A DNA stretch of 64,000 nt from Cristatella mucedo. Lineage: Eukaryota; Bryozoa; Phylactolaemata; Cristatellidae. Where the stretch lies: positions 1,759,501-1,823,500 of the forward strand of contig WPIO01000014.1 of NCBI GenBank assembly GCA_009760855.2, written 5' to 3'. A program made the position numbers and the translations under genes. A model generated the notes under the pieces. The model was not told the DNA's origin and did no database searches. It saw only the letters and a program-made list of their open reading frames with translations. Positions 49,101-59,193 of the stretch are shown here, piece by piece; within the stretch, counting starts at the first letter, position 1, and every line of letters begins with the position of its first letter.

Positions 49101-52100
49101 GCTGGAGCCAAAGAATGAAACTGACATAAAATGACCTAAAAGTGAGAGACAAAACCTTGAAGTCAATCCGTTGCTCGACTGGTAGCCAGTGCAGGTCGGC
49201 GAGAAGTGATGTAATGTGACAACTGCGATGCTTACGACAGACAAGCCTAGCTGCAGAGTTTTGCACCAGCTGCAATCGCCTGATCGCACATGCTGGTAGG
49301 CCAGTAAGCAGCGATTTGCAGAAGTCGAGACGGGATGTCATGAATGCATGGACCAACTTTTCACGTGGTATCCTTATCTAAACAAGCCCGAATTTTAGCA
49401 ATGTTATGAAGCTGAAAATAGGCAGATTTGATTGTGGAGCTGATATGGTCGTCTAACGAGAGGTCGCTTTGGAATATGACACCTACATTTCGAGCTGATT
49501 CAACAGGAGATATGCTGGCAGAGACCATTTTGAGAGTCAGCCTTTTCAATCTCTGAATCACACTAGGTTCGCCCATAACTAGTAAGTCAGTTTTATCATC
49601 GTTTAGTTTTAGAAAATTTGCTGCCATCCATGTGCGGATGTCATCAATTCATGCAGCATGTGTGTTGAGAGAATTTGAGGTGCTCGAAGGCTGGGAGGGA
49701 TCAAAGCAAAGGTGCAACTGAGTGTCATCCGCATAGAAGTGAAAGCCTAGATTGTCCTTGGCAATCACATCAGCAAGAGGGAGAGTATAAACCGTGAAGA
49801 GAACTGGACCTAGCACGGAGCCCTGAGGTACTCCATATTTCAGAGGTACCTCGGATGATCCTTGTCCATTCACGTCAATACTCTGGAGTCTCCCACTGAG
49901 ATAGGACCTGAACCACTGCAGAGCAGTGCCAGTGATGCCCAGGTGAGATGAGAGTCGCTCTAGAAGAACTTTGAGGGTGTCAAGGCTTGGCCAAGTCTGG
50001 GTGCTGATAAAAAGGACCTGCCTCACGGATGGATTTCGAAATTTTCTCTGGGTCAATCCTTTTTCAAGTTGTGTCGCTGGACAATTTTGACAGTGCGTTG
50101 CACGTTTAACAGAACAGGAACAGTAAACTAGCTTCACAACGTTCCTAGATGGCCAGCAGGCAAACAATAAGGTCGGTAGGGTTGTCAACCTGTATTCTGA
50201 AGTAATGTAATGTAATGAAGTGTCCTGCTATCAATAACGGCATGTCACACACGAATATTTTAGTGGGGAGTTTCGAAAACTCCAACGTTGTATGTCATGC
50301 CTAACCATGTTATTCATTTTGTTTGTTTATCAAGCATGATTTTACTCACCATTCAATTGCATTTCCCTTTGCAGCGAATTAAAGCATCTAGAGAGAGATT
50401 AAGTTCTCTGAGTGTGCTTTATCAAGTGCATTATTATTATTGTTAACGTAAAACCGACCACCTGGCTGCGTAAGCCAGGTGGTTGGTGGACCTCAACTGT
50501 GAGAGGCACGGTCTTTGATGGCGACCTGATAGGATCCGATTCAATGACGGCCCATGTGAAAAGCCACCACAGGTCGTATAGCCAAACGATTCGTAAACAG
50601 TGGTAACAACCTCAGCCACCCACTTTGTCAGACCGCATGGGCTGAGAGAGTGAAAACCCAGATGAGGTGGCCTCAGATACACAGCCACCAGCGCAGGGCG
50701 CCATCCACGTCTCGGTCACCAGAAATGCATCTTGCTTCTCCTGTACAACCTGATCATGGAGAAGGAACTCCTTAATTGTTACTGTGCTGACGTTAAACTG
50801 GCGTTATTTAAGAGGCAGTCCCATAGCCGGCTCCGCAGACACAATGCCAACGAATTAGCACCAGCTCGAACCAAGAGATCGATAGAACCGTAATAACGGT
50901 CGACTTTTCGCTCCATGCTGAGGTACAGCGAATAAGCTACTACCACAACGAGTGCTAAACGTCTCTTTAAACTTACATTTCTTAGGTTTTATAGCCAAAT
51001 GGTCGATAGGGCGAATGCAGGATGCAGGCAGGCTCTTACTGACCAGCCGAAGAAGGCCTGCCTATAGGTATTGATTAATTGCAGTATCACAACTTATACT
51101 AAGCAGGTCCTGTTTGTAGTAGCATATCCGAGAACAGCCCCTGCTCAGTCACAGAAGCGAAGGTATCGGCAGAATTTCCGAAGGTATTACGAAGAAGTCC
51201 ACACCGTGCCCAGTTGCACAAGGCTGCCCTCAAGCAAGGGGAGGAATATAGAGTAGGTATGCCTATTGGCAACGGTGGTTATGTAATTTGTTTTATTTTA
51301 TTACACAGGACCGACATGTAAGTTGTTTATCATCGTTGGTGGCACACTAGGTAAGGCGATTGCTTTTCACGACCTCGGTCCCGATGTCGTGGGTTTGATT
51401 CCTGCGGTGGGCGATCCTTGACTGCCACTGCAAGTGGTGGTGATAGCTTTAAAGGCTCTTCTGTCGCTATACAAAAGAGGCTGTTAAATCAGCTAGTATT
51501 TAATTTAACTTTTTATTTAATCTTGTGAGCTTTTGTTATTAGAGAAATCTGCTGTTACAAAACTTGAGGGGGTAAGAATATGCCGACTTAAAAGTCTGCT
51601 GTTGACAAGCAGTCGTGTGTGTGTCAGGTTGGAGACCACAACTAGCTGGCATAAGACGAGCTTTGGCTACAGCTTGCTGACGATCCACCTGCATCTGGAG
51701 CAGCTATAGACCACTGGAGTTCCATTTGTCAATCTTGTCTGGCTAATAAAATCCTCCCTGTCTAGTCTTCACTTCAGCTGCTCAGAACCGCAACTATTTT
51801 GTTGAGTGACTTTGATAGAGGGTGCTTTCTGTCTGCACCTGAACACTTGGAACTCTTGTTTTTTTATAGATGTCGGCAAATCCGAGTCGTTCAGTGATCT
51901 TCGGAAGCATCTTGCCTTGCTTATCGGTGATATCGGTCTGAATTTATTGATCAACAATGCCGGGGTCTTCCCCGGAAAACCTCAACCATTGGATTCGATC
52001 TCCCAGCAGATGCTTGAGGACAGTTTCAAGACCAACGTGTTCGGTCCGCTTCTTCTCACCAAGGTATCGTGGCACTAGTCATTGTGGTTAATGCACATGT

Positions 52101-55100
52101 CAACGTGGTTAATGGTTTTATGCATAGTGTCATTACGCATGGGCACACAAAGGCTATACTCTTAATTACTCAGCAAATTCTGTGAGGAACGAGTGCGTTT
52201 TAGCTTCTTTTGAAATGCTTTCAAGTCGGGTGGGGTTGTGATGACTTCTTTTGGGAGTTTGTTCCGAGTCAAAGTGGGGAATAGTTCTGATAAACAGGCT
52301 CGAGCAATACAATGAAAGGAACCTAAAGGTGTGCGGCAAAACCTTGAAGGTGATATGCTGCTTGATTGTGTGCAGGTGTTGCAAAAGCATTGTTACGTGG
52401 CAACTGGGTCGCCCACGACACGAAAGCCTGGCTGCTGAGCTTAGTTCCAACTGTACATCGTATTGACATCCAAGCCATGTTGGCTTGGGGGTCAATACGA
52501 TGCGCTGTCAGCCAATCGATGAGCTCGTCAGTATGGACATAGTAAGAGGCCGTGTGTTTGCTGTAAAGCCTCATCATTTGTGTCATATTGTATTGGCTGT
52601 GCTCACACACCTTTTGCTGTGCACAGCTGAGGGCACGGAGCAGGGACAACAAGGAAAAATAAATGGCTGAGCTACAAGCCGATTTACTACTACTACTGCT
52701 ACTAATAATAATATTAATAATAATAGTAATAACATACTTGATAAAGCACCCTCGGAGAATGCATGTGGTCAAGTTAAGTTAAGTGTCGTGACACAAGTCG
52801 GAAGTGAGTTCTAGGCTTTGGGAGCATACGAACTAAATGCACGGTCTCTAAAGGATTTGAGGTTTGTAGGAGTTATAGGTAAACAGTTAATAATAATAAT
52901 GATAATACACTTGATAAAGGGTCCTCAGAGAACTCGATCTCTTTCTAGGCGCTTTACATTTGCTGCAAAGGACACACAATGGAATGGTGATTAGTATCAT
53001 TCTTGATAAACAATATGAATAACATGGTTAGGGGTGACATGCACAGGTTCAGCATGCAAGTGTGGTTAGTGGCAGCATGCAACAGTGTCAGGACGCATAA
53101 GCACATGAAGGACGAATCACAGGGACCCACAAAATGCTGTCATAAATAGGTTTCCAAAAAGCAGTGGCACGATGTTTGGCCTGGTGGGGGAGTAGATCTG
53201 ATAGGAGTTTAGGTAGGCTGGAGCGAAAGAATGAAGGGACCTAAAAGTGAGAACAAAACCTTGAAGTCTATCCCCTGCTTGACTGGTAGCCAGTGCAGAT
53301 CGGCGATAAGTGGTGTGATATGGCAACTGCGATGCTCACGACGGATATGCCTAGCTGCAGAGTTTTGCGCCAGCTGTAAGTGCCTGATTGCATATGCCGG
53401 TAGGCCAGGAAGCAGTGAGTTACAGAAGTCAAGACGGGATGTCGCAAATGCATGGACTAACTTAGATGTGGTATCCTCATCTAAACAAGCCCGAATTTTA
53501 GCAATGTTATGTAGCTGAAAGTAGGCAGATGTTATGTTACTGTGTCTCAGGCTGCAACAGCACTAGTGGAGTCTCACGGAAACACGAAGACTGGAGCAGG
53601 CAATCGTGAGCGGTGAAACAGGCATACACAACACAGACTTGACTGTGGAGCTGATGTGGTCGTCTAACGAAAGGACACTTGGAACGTAACACCTATATTT
53701 CGTGCACATTCAACAGGAGATATGCTGGCTGAGCCGATTTTTAGCATTAGCCATTCCAATTTCTGAATCTTGCTTGGTTTGCCCATAGCTAGTAAGTTAG
53801 TTTTATCATCATTTAATTTAAGAAAATTTGCTAAGCACAAAACACTCCAAGGGGATACCTCTGCTCCAGTGGAAAGAGGAAAATGTCATGTCATCACAAG
53901 GGAGTTGAATCCACAACAGGAGGCATGTCAGACATGTACCTAAAATCATAGGTATATTGCCTGTCACACAAATATGTTAGACCGTGGCCTCTTGCTATCA
54001 TATATATACCATTGGCAATTTATGTACTCAGCATGCTGTTGCATTGAACTTGTTTCGTTAAGCACCTCAGGAGATCTTTCCTTCTCATGCGGTGTGCTGA
54101 ACCGCAGAATCTGTTCGTTTACAAGCAGATGGAATTGCTAATTGTACTTATCTTATAGTCTTATATTGGTCCTTTTTTACAGCTTTGGCTCTGTTTACCA
54201 CTGTCTGAGAAGATCTCTTGTTGCTGCTTGTAACTTCAACCAAACTTCAAGCTACCCACCCCCAAAGATCTTATTTTCTTTTGATGGCTTCAGCAAATCG
54301 TCACTTTAGTAGGTCTCCTTTCTTGTCAACTGTAGTTAAATGTCATGCTATCAGAGAAATCCTTGCCTTTGCCAGAGAATGAGTGCTTGCATTGTGAGTG
54401 CTTGCATCGTCTGGTGCAGAAACCTTTTCAAAGGTGCATTGCCATTATAGATGGTGATTGTTTAACCATGATGAAAGCACATTTAGAAATGGTCCTCTGA
54501 GAGCTGAATAATCATCTGCAGTACATACACCTTGGAGCAGTAAATATTCATGTTGTTGCCGCTTTGGTGCTCCCGCTTCAGAGGACGTTGATCTAGCTTC
54601 GTTGTTTTTATGTGCGGGCTATGCTGTCATATAGTTCCTTTGCTGATGTTGCAACTTGATTTTTAAATGAGAAGAACAGCTTCGACTGTTACGTGATACT
54701 ATTTGAATGTTTGGACCTCTGTCCTCAGTAAAGCTGGTGGGGAGCACATACACCTGCCCCGTATACCTTTGGTAGGATGCTCGACTTAAGGTCGAGACTT
54801 ACGAGCTTGCTTTTAATGCTGCCACCTGCACGTGTGTCGGTCATCGTCAAATAGTCACGTAAATGAGTACCGTGCTTGTTCCAACTGTTCCGGCTGCCCG
54901 ATTAGCTGAGCAGGCAGCCGTTGGACTCGTTCTGCATGCAGCCGCAAGCAGCATGGCATCGTTTCGGCAGGCTGATCACCCGATTTGAATTTCCTCAGTT
55001 TGTCACTCGTGAGTCGCAGCGATTCTTTCTATGCAGCGTCGCGGTGAGTGCGCCCGCTCAGCTTCACTGCTGGAGTAAAATGCTATTTCAGGAGTTATTA

Positions 55101-58100
55101 CCTTTGCTCAAGACGGCAGCCAAAAACCAAGCCGGAGATTCTGGTGGAGCAACTGTGATAAACATGACTACTGGCTATGCATCTGCATCGCTTAATAAGA
55201 CTGGCTCTTTCTATGCGTATGGACCATCCAAGGTGTGCTGTCTGTGCTTTCATCATTTCTGCTGCTTACTTATATGTTTTTTCATTGTCAAATCACTATG
55301 CATCGTTTTTAATTTGCGGTTTTACTGGCAAATATTGAGGGCAGTGTTAAAGGAGGCAAGTTACTTCACCACTGCTGGCATTCGTGTTTGCGATCGGGCA
55401 ACTGGTTCATACTAGTGCGCTGAGAGCACTAGTTGGCTAGCTCGGCATATTGACTGGTGAGCAGAAGCAGTGGGGGGGATGACTGCATGCAGTGACAACG
55501 AAATGTTGTTCCCAGACCCATGTTGTTCGTCAATTGCTCGAGTACCAATCAACGAGCTGCGTCAAGTCAGTGTGTAACCTGCAAGAGAAACCCGTGCTTC
55601 GGGTGCCAATTCCATACAAAGTAAGAGTGAATCACTCGCCCAGACCTATAACCGGCTGGGTGGTCCCATTTAACAATGTTAAACAAATCCCTAGGATGCC
55701 CTCAACAATAACTCTACATCGTAACATAGTCAACTTTATTCAGATCATCGTTCTAGTAGCACCTTATTAAAGTTTTGGGGCAGGTGGAGCTTCAAAAAAG
55801 TCTCCAACTGTCCTTCCTCTGCTGTTCTGCCATTTGACGATCTTGTCTGGTTTATTCGTTCTGAGATACATGCCGACTGCAGCTCCTTTATCAGTGCTAC
55901 GCCACATGCAGCAACGGAGCTCGAAGCAGCTTTAGCCGAGAGGAACTCGCTGCTTGCGAGCCAACAGCTGTGGTCCGAGGTTAGTAATTTGACGATTAGC
56001 TCCTAGATCTGAAAGAATGTTGTCACATGTAGAATAACGAAATCAGTCTGTTTCATTTTTCTTGCACTAAAAAAAGGTTGTCGGGATGTGTGGGGAGATT
56101 GTGGGTGTGGCTCCTTCGAAGCCTCCCCGTCCTTCAGAGTTGCTTTCAGTCGCACGTCTTTGACCAGCGAAGTCTCTCATCATAATAGGCAAACCTAAAG
56201 CAGCACCTCAGACGGCGAGTACCGAGTGTGTCTCGCTTTGTAGAATGTCTTGGCTGCAATTACAACATTAGAGATGAGTACAAGATGTGTAGTACAGAAT
56301 TCTGAGAGCCCTCCAGCCGATGCATTCGGCAAACGAAAATCCTGCTTTTTGCAAAATAATGGCAACACATGTCTTGCAAGTGACCGTGCGTGCGTGCATG
56401 TGCTAGCATTGTCTGCCGCAAAATCTTATGCTGCTTTATCTCTGTTATCCCCCAAGTGAATACTGCTGGAACATTTAGCCATATCTTCAGGGGTACTCTG
56501 CTCATGCCATTCATTTTTATCGTTGCCCCCCTTACCCGCTGATAGAAGTAGTATCACATGGCACGCTGCTGCACAACAATTACTGATGCCCAGTCCACCT
56601 CAGCAGCGACATTACAATTAAATGTCTGGTCAGTTTGCAGCCAATATCGCTAGGCATGACTAAAGGCATCAATATTTGTTAACTTCATCATTGCTATGCA
56701 AGAACAATAATCATTCTAGGAACCACTTATGTATAGGGTACCTTGCAGGGTCTGTCGTCGGTCTGCTTCTCTTCACAGTTATGCTCTACCTCTTGCCGAT
56801 GTGATCGTCATACATAGTCTTCTAAGCTTTCACTCCTATGAAGATGACACGCGGCTATACTTGTGCTTTGACATCTCCCATTATCCAGCACGTAGCATCC
56901 TTTCAACTCCCTTGCTGGATGTATTCCTGACATCCTCATATGGATAGTAGCCTCAAATTAAATGACGTTGAAGCTAACTTGCTAGCTATGGGTAAACCGA
57001 GTGTGACTTATAAAATTGGAAAGCTTAACACTCAAAATTCGCTCAGCCAGCATATCTCCTGTAGTGTATGCACGAAATCTGAGTGTCTTGTTACAAAGTG
57101 ACCTTTGACTAGTCGACCCCATCAGCATCGTTGTCAAGTCTGCCTACTTTCAACTACATACCATTGCTAAAATTCTGGCTCTCTTAGACAGGGATACTAC
57201 GTTCAAATTAGTCCATGCATTTGTGACGTCCGTCTCGACTTCTGTAACTTACTGCTTGCTGGTCTACAGGCCTATGCAATCAGGTGCTTACAGTTGGTGT
57301 AAAACTCGGAAGCTAGGCTTGTCCGTCATGAACGGTGCTGCTGCCAGATCGCACCATTTCTCGCTTATCTGCACTGGCTCAAAATCAGGCAGCGCATCTA
57401 CTTCAAGGTTCTGTCACTCACTTTTAGGTCTCTTGATTCTCTGGCTCTAGCCTACCGTTTGGAACTACTCTACCACCAGGCTAAGCATCATACTACCTGC
57501 TTTTCTTACTCAAATTGCATAGCTGTCCCTCAAACCAACCTCGAATCCTTTGGTGGCCATGCCCTCAGTTTTTATGCTCCCAAAGCCTTGAACTCACTCC
57601 CTACTGATGTCACGATATTCCCTGACAAATTAAGCTTATAATAGTAATAAGCAAATGTAGAGTGCCTAGAAAGAGATTGAGTTCTCTGAGGGTGCTATAT
57701 CAAATGTATTATTGTTATATCTTGTCTTAACGATCGAGATAAGTACGAGTACACAGATTTTGAAGCAGTCTTTAACTCTCATCTCTCACTCTCTCCTCTT
57801 CTGCCTATTGCTACATACAAGGTTGGAGTTACTAATTTTTGGACAGGCCATCAACTTGAGCACTTGTCATTGCAGTAATGTAGTTAGATAAGATACTTGA
57901 GTGAAGCAGGCATATTTTACATGATATTAATAAAGGGAGCTGACAATTTCAGCAACGAGTAGTCCAAACTAGGACGCAACTGCACGAGATCCCGGGTCTG
58001 ATCAAAGTAAGTAAGATTCATAATTTCAAGTAATTGAGTCATTTTAGGTTAGCGTAACACGATTCTATACGGTAGGGTATTCTCGGCGATAAACTTGATC

Positions 58101-59014
58101 GTTCAAATCCTGGACAGTGATAAGACCTCATTGATAATCAGTTGGTTGTTAGCATCGGTTCTACTGTTAACCCGAGAATGTTGAACCATTGACTCTTAAA
58201 TATGTCACCCGGGTGCTCACATTTTGTGTTGCTCAACTTTGTATCCTCTTTATCCCTAACTTCCTAATGCATGACTATGCATGTATGTGTATATGCATGT
58301 GTGTATGTTCTTGTTACGATACTTGCACTTCAATCGTCATGGATTCAATCGTCATGGATTCGAGAACTGCTTCATACAATCCTTTATCACCAGCTGCAAG
58401 AGTAGTGGTAGACACCAATCTCGTCTGTTTATGTATAGATTGTAAAAGTGTTAAATGAGCCGGCAACTACTTGCCCTAGTGTACACACCGTTCAGCTGCT
58501 CAAGTGCTCACACGTAAGTGCACTTGTGTGCACATGCGAGCAAGTACATACACACGTTCACTTCCACAGGTGCACATAAGTGTGCTCATGCCTGCACGCT
58601 TTGTATTTCCGGTAGCTTCAACTTTGGACACGGTTTACAGTGTCCTCTTCGTTATTCAGTCAGGTTGGGAAGTCCTGCAGCTTTTCACTGCTTTGAGCAA
58701 ACAATCTTGCATACTTTGAGCTACCTAAACTTGGCAGTCGTCCTCAACTGAGAAATCGTTGATAGCCAGCCTTGTTTTTTTCTTTGAAGACTGCGTTAAA
58801 CATGATCACCAAGTCACTGGCGATCGACCTGAAAAAAGATGGCATCTTGACCCTTGCACTTAACCCAGGATGGGTCAAGACCGATATGGGTGGGCCTCAG
58901 GCTCCACTCACTGCAGACAAGAGTGTGACCAAAATGCTGGAGCTTATCGGAAAGGTCTCGGCAGAGCAGAGTGGCTCATTTGTAGACTATACTGGGCGAG
59001 TGCTGCCCTATTGA
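34682..59014 (+). CDS. Short-chain dehydrogenase/reductase, sniffer/C-factor-like, 5 exons
   Basis: NADP(H)-dependent classical SDR, probably a cytosolic carbonyl reductase; the substrate is unknown. Coding exons are 34682-34828, 34918-34969, 51870-52063, 55092-55232 and 58790-59014: 759 nt, 252 aa plus stop, all GT-AG with closing phases. Visible motifs are the Rossmann glycine loop TGANRGLG (14-21), INNAG (94-98), catalytic Asn in TNVFGP (about 122), a Ser/Thr-rich segment INMTTGYAS (154-162) supplying the catalytic Ser, YGPSK (Tyr174, Lys178) and PGWVKTDM after the catalytic helix. Length and the ending [11 protein letters not shown] match the sniffer/C-factor group. The start at 34682 has a good context and begins right before the Rossmann strand; in-frame ATGs further upstream, such as 34568, would add about 38 proline- and serine-rich residues. 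Intron 2 is 16.9 kb of repeats. Confidence 0.93.
34918..34969 (+). CDS. SDR coding exon 2
   Basis: 52 nt encoding [17 protein letters not shown] plus the first base of Asp67. The acceptor is TTGAAG and the donor GTAAGT. Collinear with the segment of the family that precedes the LDV motif. Confidence 0.85.
35113..35218 (+). repeat. (CT)n microsatellite
   Basis: About 100 bp of nearly pure CT in SDR intron 2. The serine-leucine frames here are artefacts. Confidence 0.97.
35854..37111 (+). repeat. LINE-A, best-preserved copy, open RT C-terminal frame
   Basis: One continuous frame to 36875 (about 340 codons from the truncation): [27 protein letters not shown] (RT motif 4), [15 protein letters not shown] (active site), [85 protein letters not shown] and [13 protein letters not shown]. 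Then 3' UTR, hairpin (37035-37082) and (ATT)n. 5' truncation lies inside RT. Recent by its lack of lesions. Confidence 0.95.
37112..38743. other. SDR intron 2 segment with (GT)n, otherwise unassigned
   Basis: (GT)n at 37909-37956 and G- and C-runs at 37810 and 38300. No frame with a recognised domain. Confidence 0.45.
38744..39962 (-). repeat. LINE-A, well-preserved copy
   Basis: A 314-codon frame on minus from 39928 to 38984, extending to about 39960 (KYGVPQGS), with [26 protein letters not shown] and the C-terminal [13 protein letters not shown]. 5'-truncated one RT motif later than the copy at 35854. The tail lies at 38744-38820. Confidence 0.95.
39963..40710. other. SDR intron 2 segment, nothing recognised
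   Basis: No repeat terminus or convincing frame seen. Confidence 0.4.
40711..40882 (-). repeat. tRNA-derived SINE
   Basis: On plus: GCTGATTTAACAGCCTCTTT, ATCACCACCGCTTGTAGTGG, GCAGGATTCGAACCCACC (B-box complement) and CCAGTGAGCCATTATCGTGC. Confidence 0.88.
40929..40994. repeat. (AT)n microsatellite
   Basis: 33 uninterrupted TA units. Directly follows SINE flanking sequence. Confidence 0.98.
40995..43057. other. SDR intron 2 segment with GACA/GA repeats, otherwise unassigned
   Basis: 41767-41828 is (GA)n and (GACA)n. The minus frame 42585-42223 (120 codons, Trp-rich) has no recognised domain. GC content seems higher than in neighbouring LINE-poor stretches. Confidence 0.4.
43058..43120. repeat. 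(GA)n microsatellite
   Basis: 63 bp of uninterrupted AG units, ending in GGGG. Confidence 0.98.
43121..43591. other. SDR intron 2 segment, nothing recognised
   Basis: Open frames on both strands (for example 43269-43565 plus) without motifs. Confidence 0.4.
43592..43742 (-). repeat. Second tRNA-headed SINE with LINE-A-like tail
   Basis: On minus: CTGGTTTGGCCCAGCGATTA (A-box region), GTCGTGGGCTCGAGCCCCGA (B box), then GAAGCGCCTGAATAGAGATG and GGGGCGCTATACAAATGAAT. The last part follows the LINE-A hairpin tail AAGCGCCTAGAGAGAGATTA...GGGCGCTTTATCAAGTGCAT. Confidence 0.75.
43743..46179. other. SDR intron 2 segment, nothing recognised
   Basis: Overlapping open frames on both strands at 45670-45942 show no recognisable domain. 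No repeat family identified. Confidence 0.4.
46180..46318 (+). repeat. LINE-A 3' tail fragment, diverged
   Basis: CATATGTAAAGTGCCCAGAA, TTCTGTGAGGGCATTGTGCA and a TTATTATTTA end. Confidence 0.65.
46500..47158 (-). repeat. LINE-A copy, diverged
   Basis: Minus-strand C-terminal ORF pieces ([22 protein letters not shown]) and the tail near 46510-46570. Its 5' end abuts a LINE-B tail at 47161. Confidence 0.85.
47161..47885 (-). repeat. LINE-B 3' fragment
   Basis: Begins at GTAATGTAATGTATC and includes the complement of [21 protein letters not shown]. Head-to-tail with the next copy. Confidence 0.85.
47886..48628 (-). repeat. LINE-B 3' fragment with internal deletion
   Basis: Starts TAATGTAATGTAATGTATC. 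From about 48260 it jumps to the earlier LNDD/ADDT part of RT, so several hundred bases of coding sequence are missing. Ends next to the LINE-A tail at 48632. Confidence 0.8.
48632..49982 (-). repeat. LINE-A copy sharing lesions with 8069-9280
   Basis: Extends further 5' than other copies ([37 protein letters not shown]). It has the same ACGTGAAAAG stop/frameshift at about 49363-49372 and the same extra ATTTTATGTCAGTT near 49120 as the copy at 8069. Confidence 0.93.
50293..50443 (+). repeat. LINE-A 3' tail fragment
   Basis: TTATTCATTTTGTTTGTTTA, CCATTCAATTGCATTTCCCT, hairpin and ATT tail, in plus orientation. Confidence 0.85.
50456..50484. repeat. 11-bp perfect hairpin (14 with one G-T)
   Basis: ACCACCTGGCT at 50457-50467, loop GCGTA, AGCCAGGTGGT at 50473-50483. 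Sits directly between the LINE-A tail and the endonuclease fragment. Confidence 0.85.
50485..51240 (-). repeat. LINE endonuclease fragment and 5' region
   Basis: On minus, about 50820-50690 reads [18 protein letters not shown] and AFLVTETWM, the first conserved blocks of CR1/L2 apurinic-like endonucleases. 50930-51200 is the non-coding block shared with 31579-31843. Confidence 0.65.
51335..51505 (+). repeat. tRNA-derived SINE
   Basis: TGGCACACTAGGTAAGGCGA (A box), GATGTCGTGGGTTTGATTCC (B box), GTGGTGGTGATAGCTTTAAA and GGCTGTTAAATCAGCTAGTA. Confidence 0.9.
51870..52063 (+). CDS. SDR coding exon 3
   Basis: 194 nt after a T-rich acceptor ending in ATAG. It completes Asp67 and encodes [33 protein letters not shown] and [14 protein letters not shown]. 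The donor is GTATCG. NNAG and the TN..G helix are SDR hallmarks. Confidence 0.93.
52085..52470 (-). repeat. Diverged LINE-A fragment in SDR intron 3
   Basis: Plus phrases TTTTGAAATGCTTTCAAGTC, GGCAAAACCTTGAAGGTGAT and GTGGCAACTGGGTCGCCCAC follow the complement of LINE-A. Confidence 0.7.
52715..52888 (-). repeat. LINE-A 3' fragment with internal deletion
   Basis: Tail with ATT-type repeat, then a jump from the hairpin to the GTGGTCAAGTTAAG segment; ends beside the next tail. Confidence 0.75.
52889..53832 (-). repeat. LINE-A copy with a 108-bp insertion
   Basis: Tail at 52889-52980, C-terminal ORF pieces, then continuity broken at 53530-53637 and resumed with TTGACTGTGGAGCTGATGTG. Lacks part of the 3' coding region seen in full copies. 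Confidence 0.85.
53530..53637. mobile_element. Unclassified 108-bp insertion in a LINE-A copy
   Basis: Interrupts LINE-A between GGCAGAT and TTGACTG. CAGAT on the left and CAGAC on the right could be a decayed 5-bp target duplication. No similarity noticed elsewhere in the window. Confidence 0.5.
53959..54133 (+). repeat. Copy of the SDR 3' UTR inside SDR intron 3
   Basis: 175 bp identical in length to 59019-59193 with four substitutions by my count and no indel. The partner begins 5 bp after the SDR stop codon. No poly(A) tract or exon sequence accompanies it. Confidence 0.93.
54134..55091. other. SDR intron 3 remainder, nothing recognised
   Basis: No repeat terminus or convincing exon other than the reading frame that runs into exon 4. 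Confidence 0.45.
55092..55232 (+). CDS. SDR coding exon 4
   Basis: 47 codons: [30 protein letters not shown] and FYAYGPSK with the YxxxK catalytic pair. The acceptor is ATTTCAG and the donor GTGTGC. Phase 0 at both ends. Confidence 0.92.
55233..56732. other. SDR intron 4 segment with an open stretch at 55731-56006
   Basis: 55731-56006 is open in one plus frame for 91 codons without ATG. It contains [20 protein letters not shown] and [16 protein letters not shown], which look protein-like, and GAG is followed by GTTAGT at 55980. I do not recognise the family. The remainder is unassigned. Confidence 0.3.
56733..57718 (+). repeat. LINE-A copy in SDR intron 4, diverged
   Basis: Pieces of RT ([19 protein letters not shown], with YEDD for YADD), the C-terminal region and tail GAGTGCCTAGAAAGAGATTG with ATTATTGTTAT. 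Many stops. Confidence 0.88.
57719..58789. other. SDR intron 4 remainder
   Basis: A 15-bp unit (TCAATCGTCATGGAT) is tandemly doubled near 58331-58360. CACA/TGTG-rich sequence lies at 58510-58590. No gene recognised. Confidence 0.45.
58790..59014 (+). CDS. SDR terminal coding exon 5
   Basis: 74 codons plus [40 protein letters not shown] and the C-terminal [11 protein letters not shown]. The acceptor is CTTTGAAG. The ending is typical of the family. Confidence 0.95.
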   Translation, partial: TALNMITKSLAIDLKKDGILTLALNPGWVKTDMGGPQAPLTADKSVTKMLELIGKVSAEQSGSFVDYTGRVLPY

Positions 59015-59018
59015 AAGG

Positions 59019-59193
59019 GCCTGTCACACAAATATGTTAGACCGTGACCTCTTGCTATCATATATGTACCATTGGCAATGTATGTACTCAGCATGCTGTT
59101 GCATTGAACTTGTTTCGTCAAGCACCTCAGGAGATCTTTCCTTCTCATGCGGTGTGCTGAACCGCAGAATCTGTTCGTTTACAAGCAGATGGA
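59019..59193 (+). repeat. SDR 3' UTR segment duplicated at 53959
   Basis: Immediately follows the TGA at 59012-59014 in the same orientation as its copy in intron 3. Confidence 0.93.

Noticed and set aside
54921-55415. 164-codon plus frame as a stand-alone protein
   Set aside because: Only 55092-55232 is SDR exon 4; the flanks are intron.
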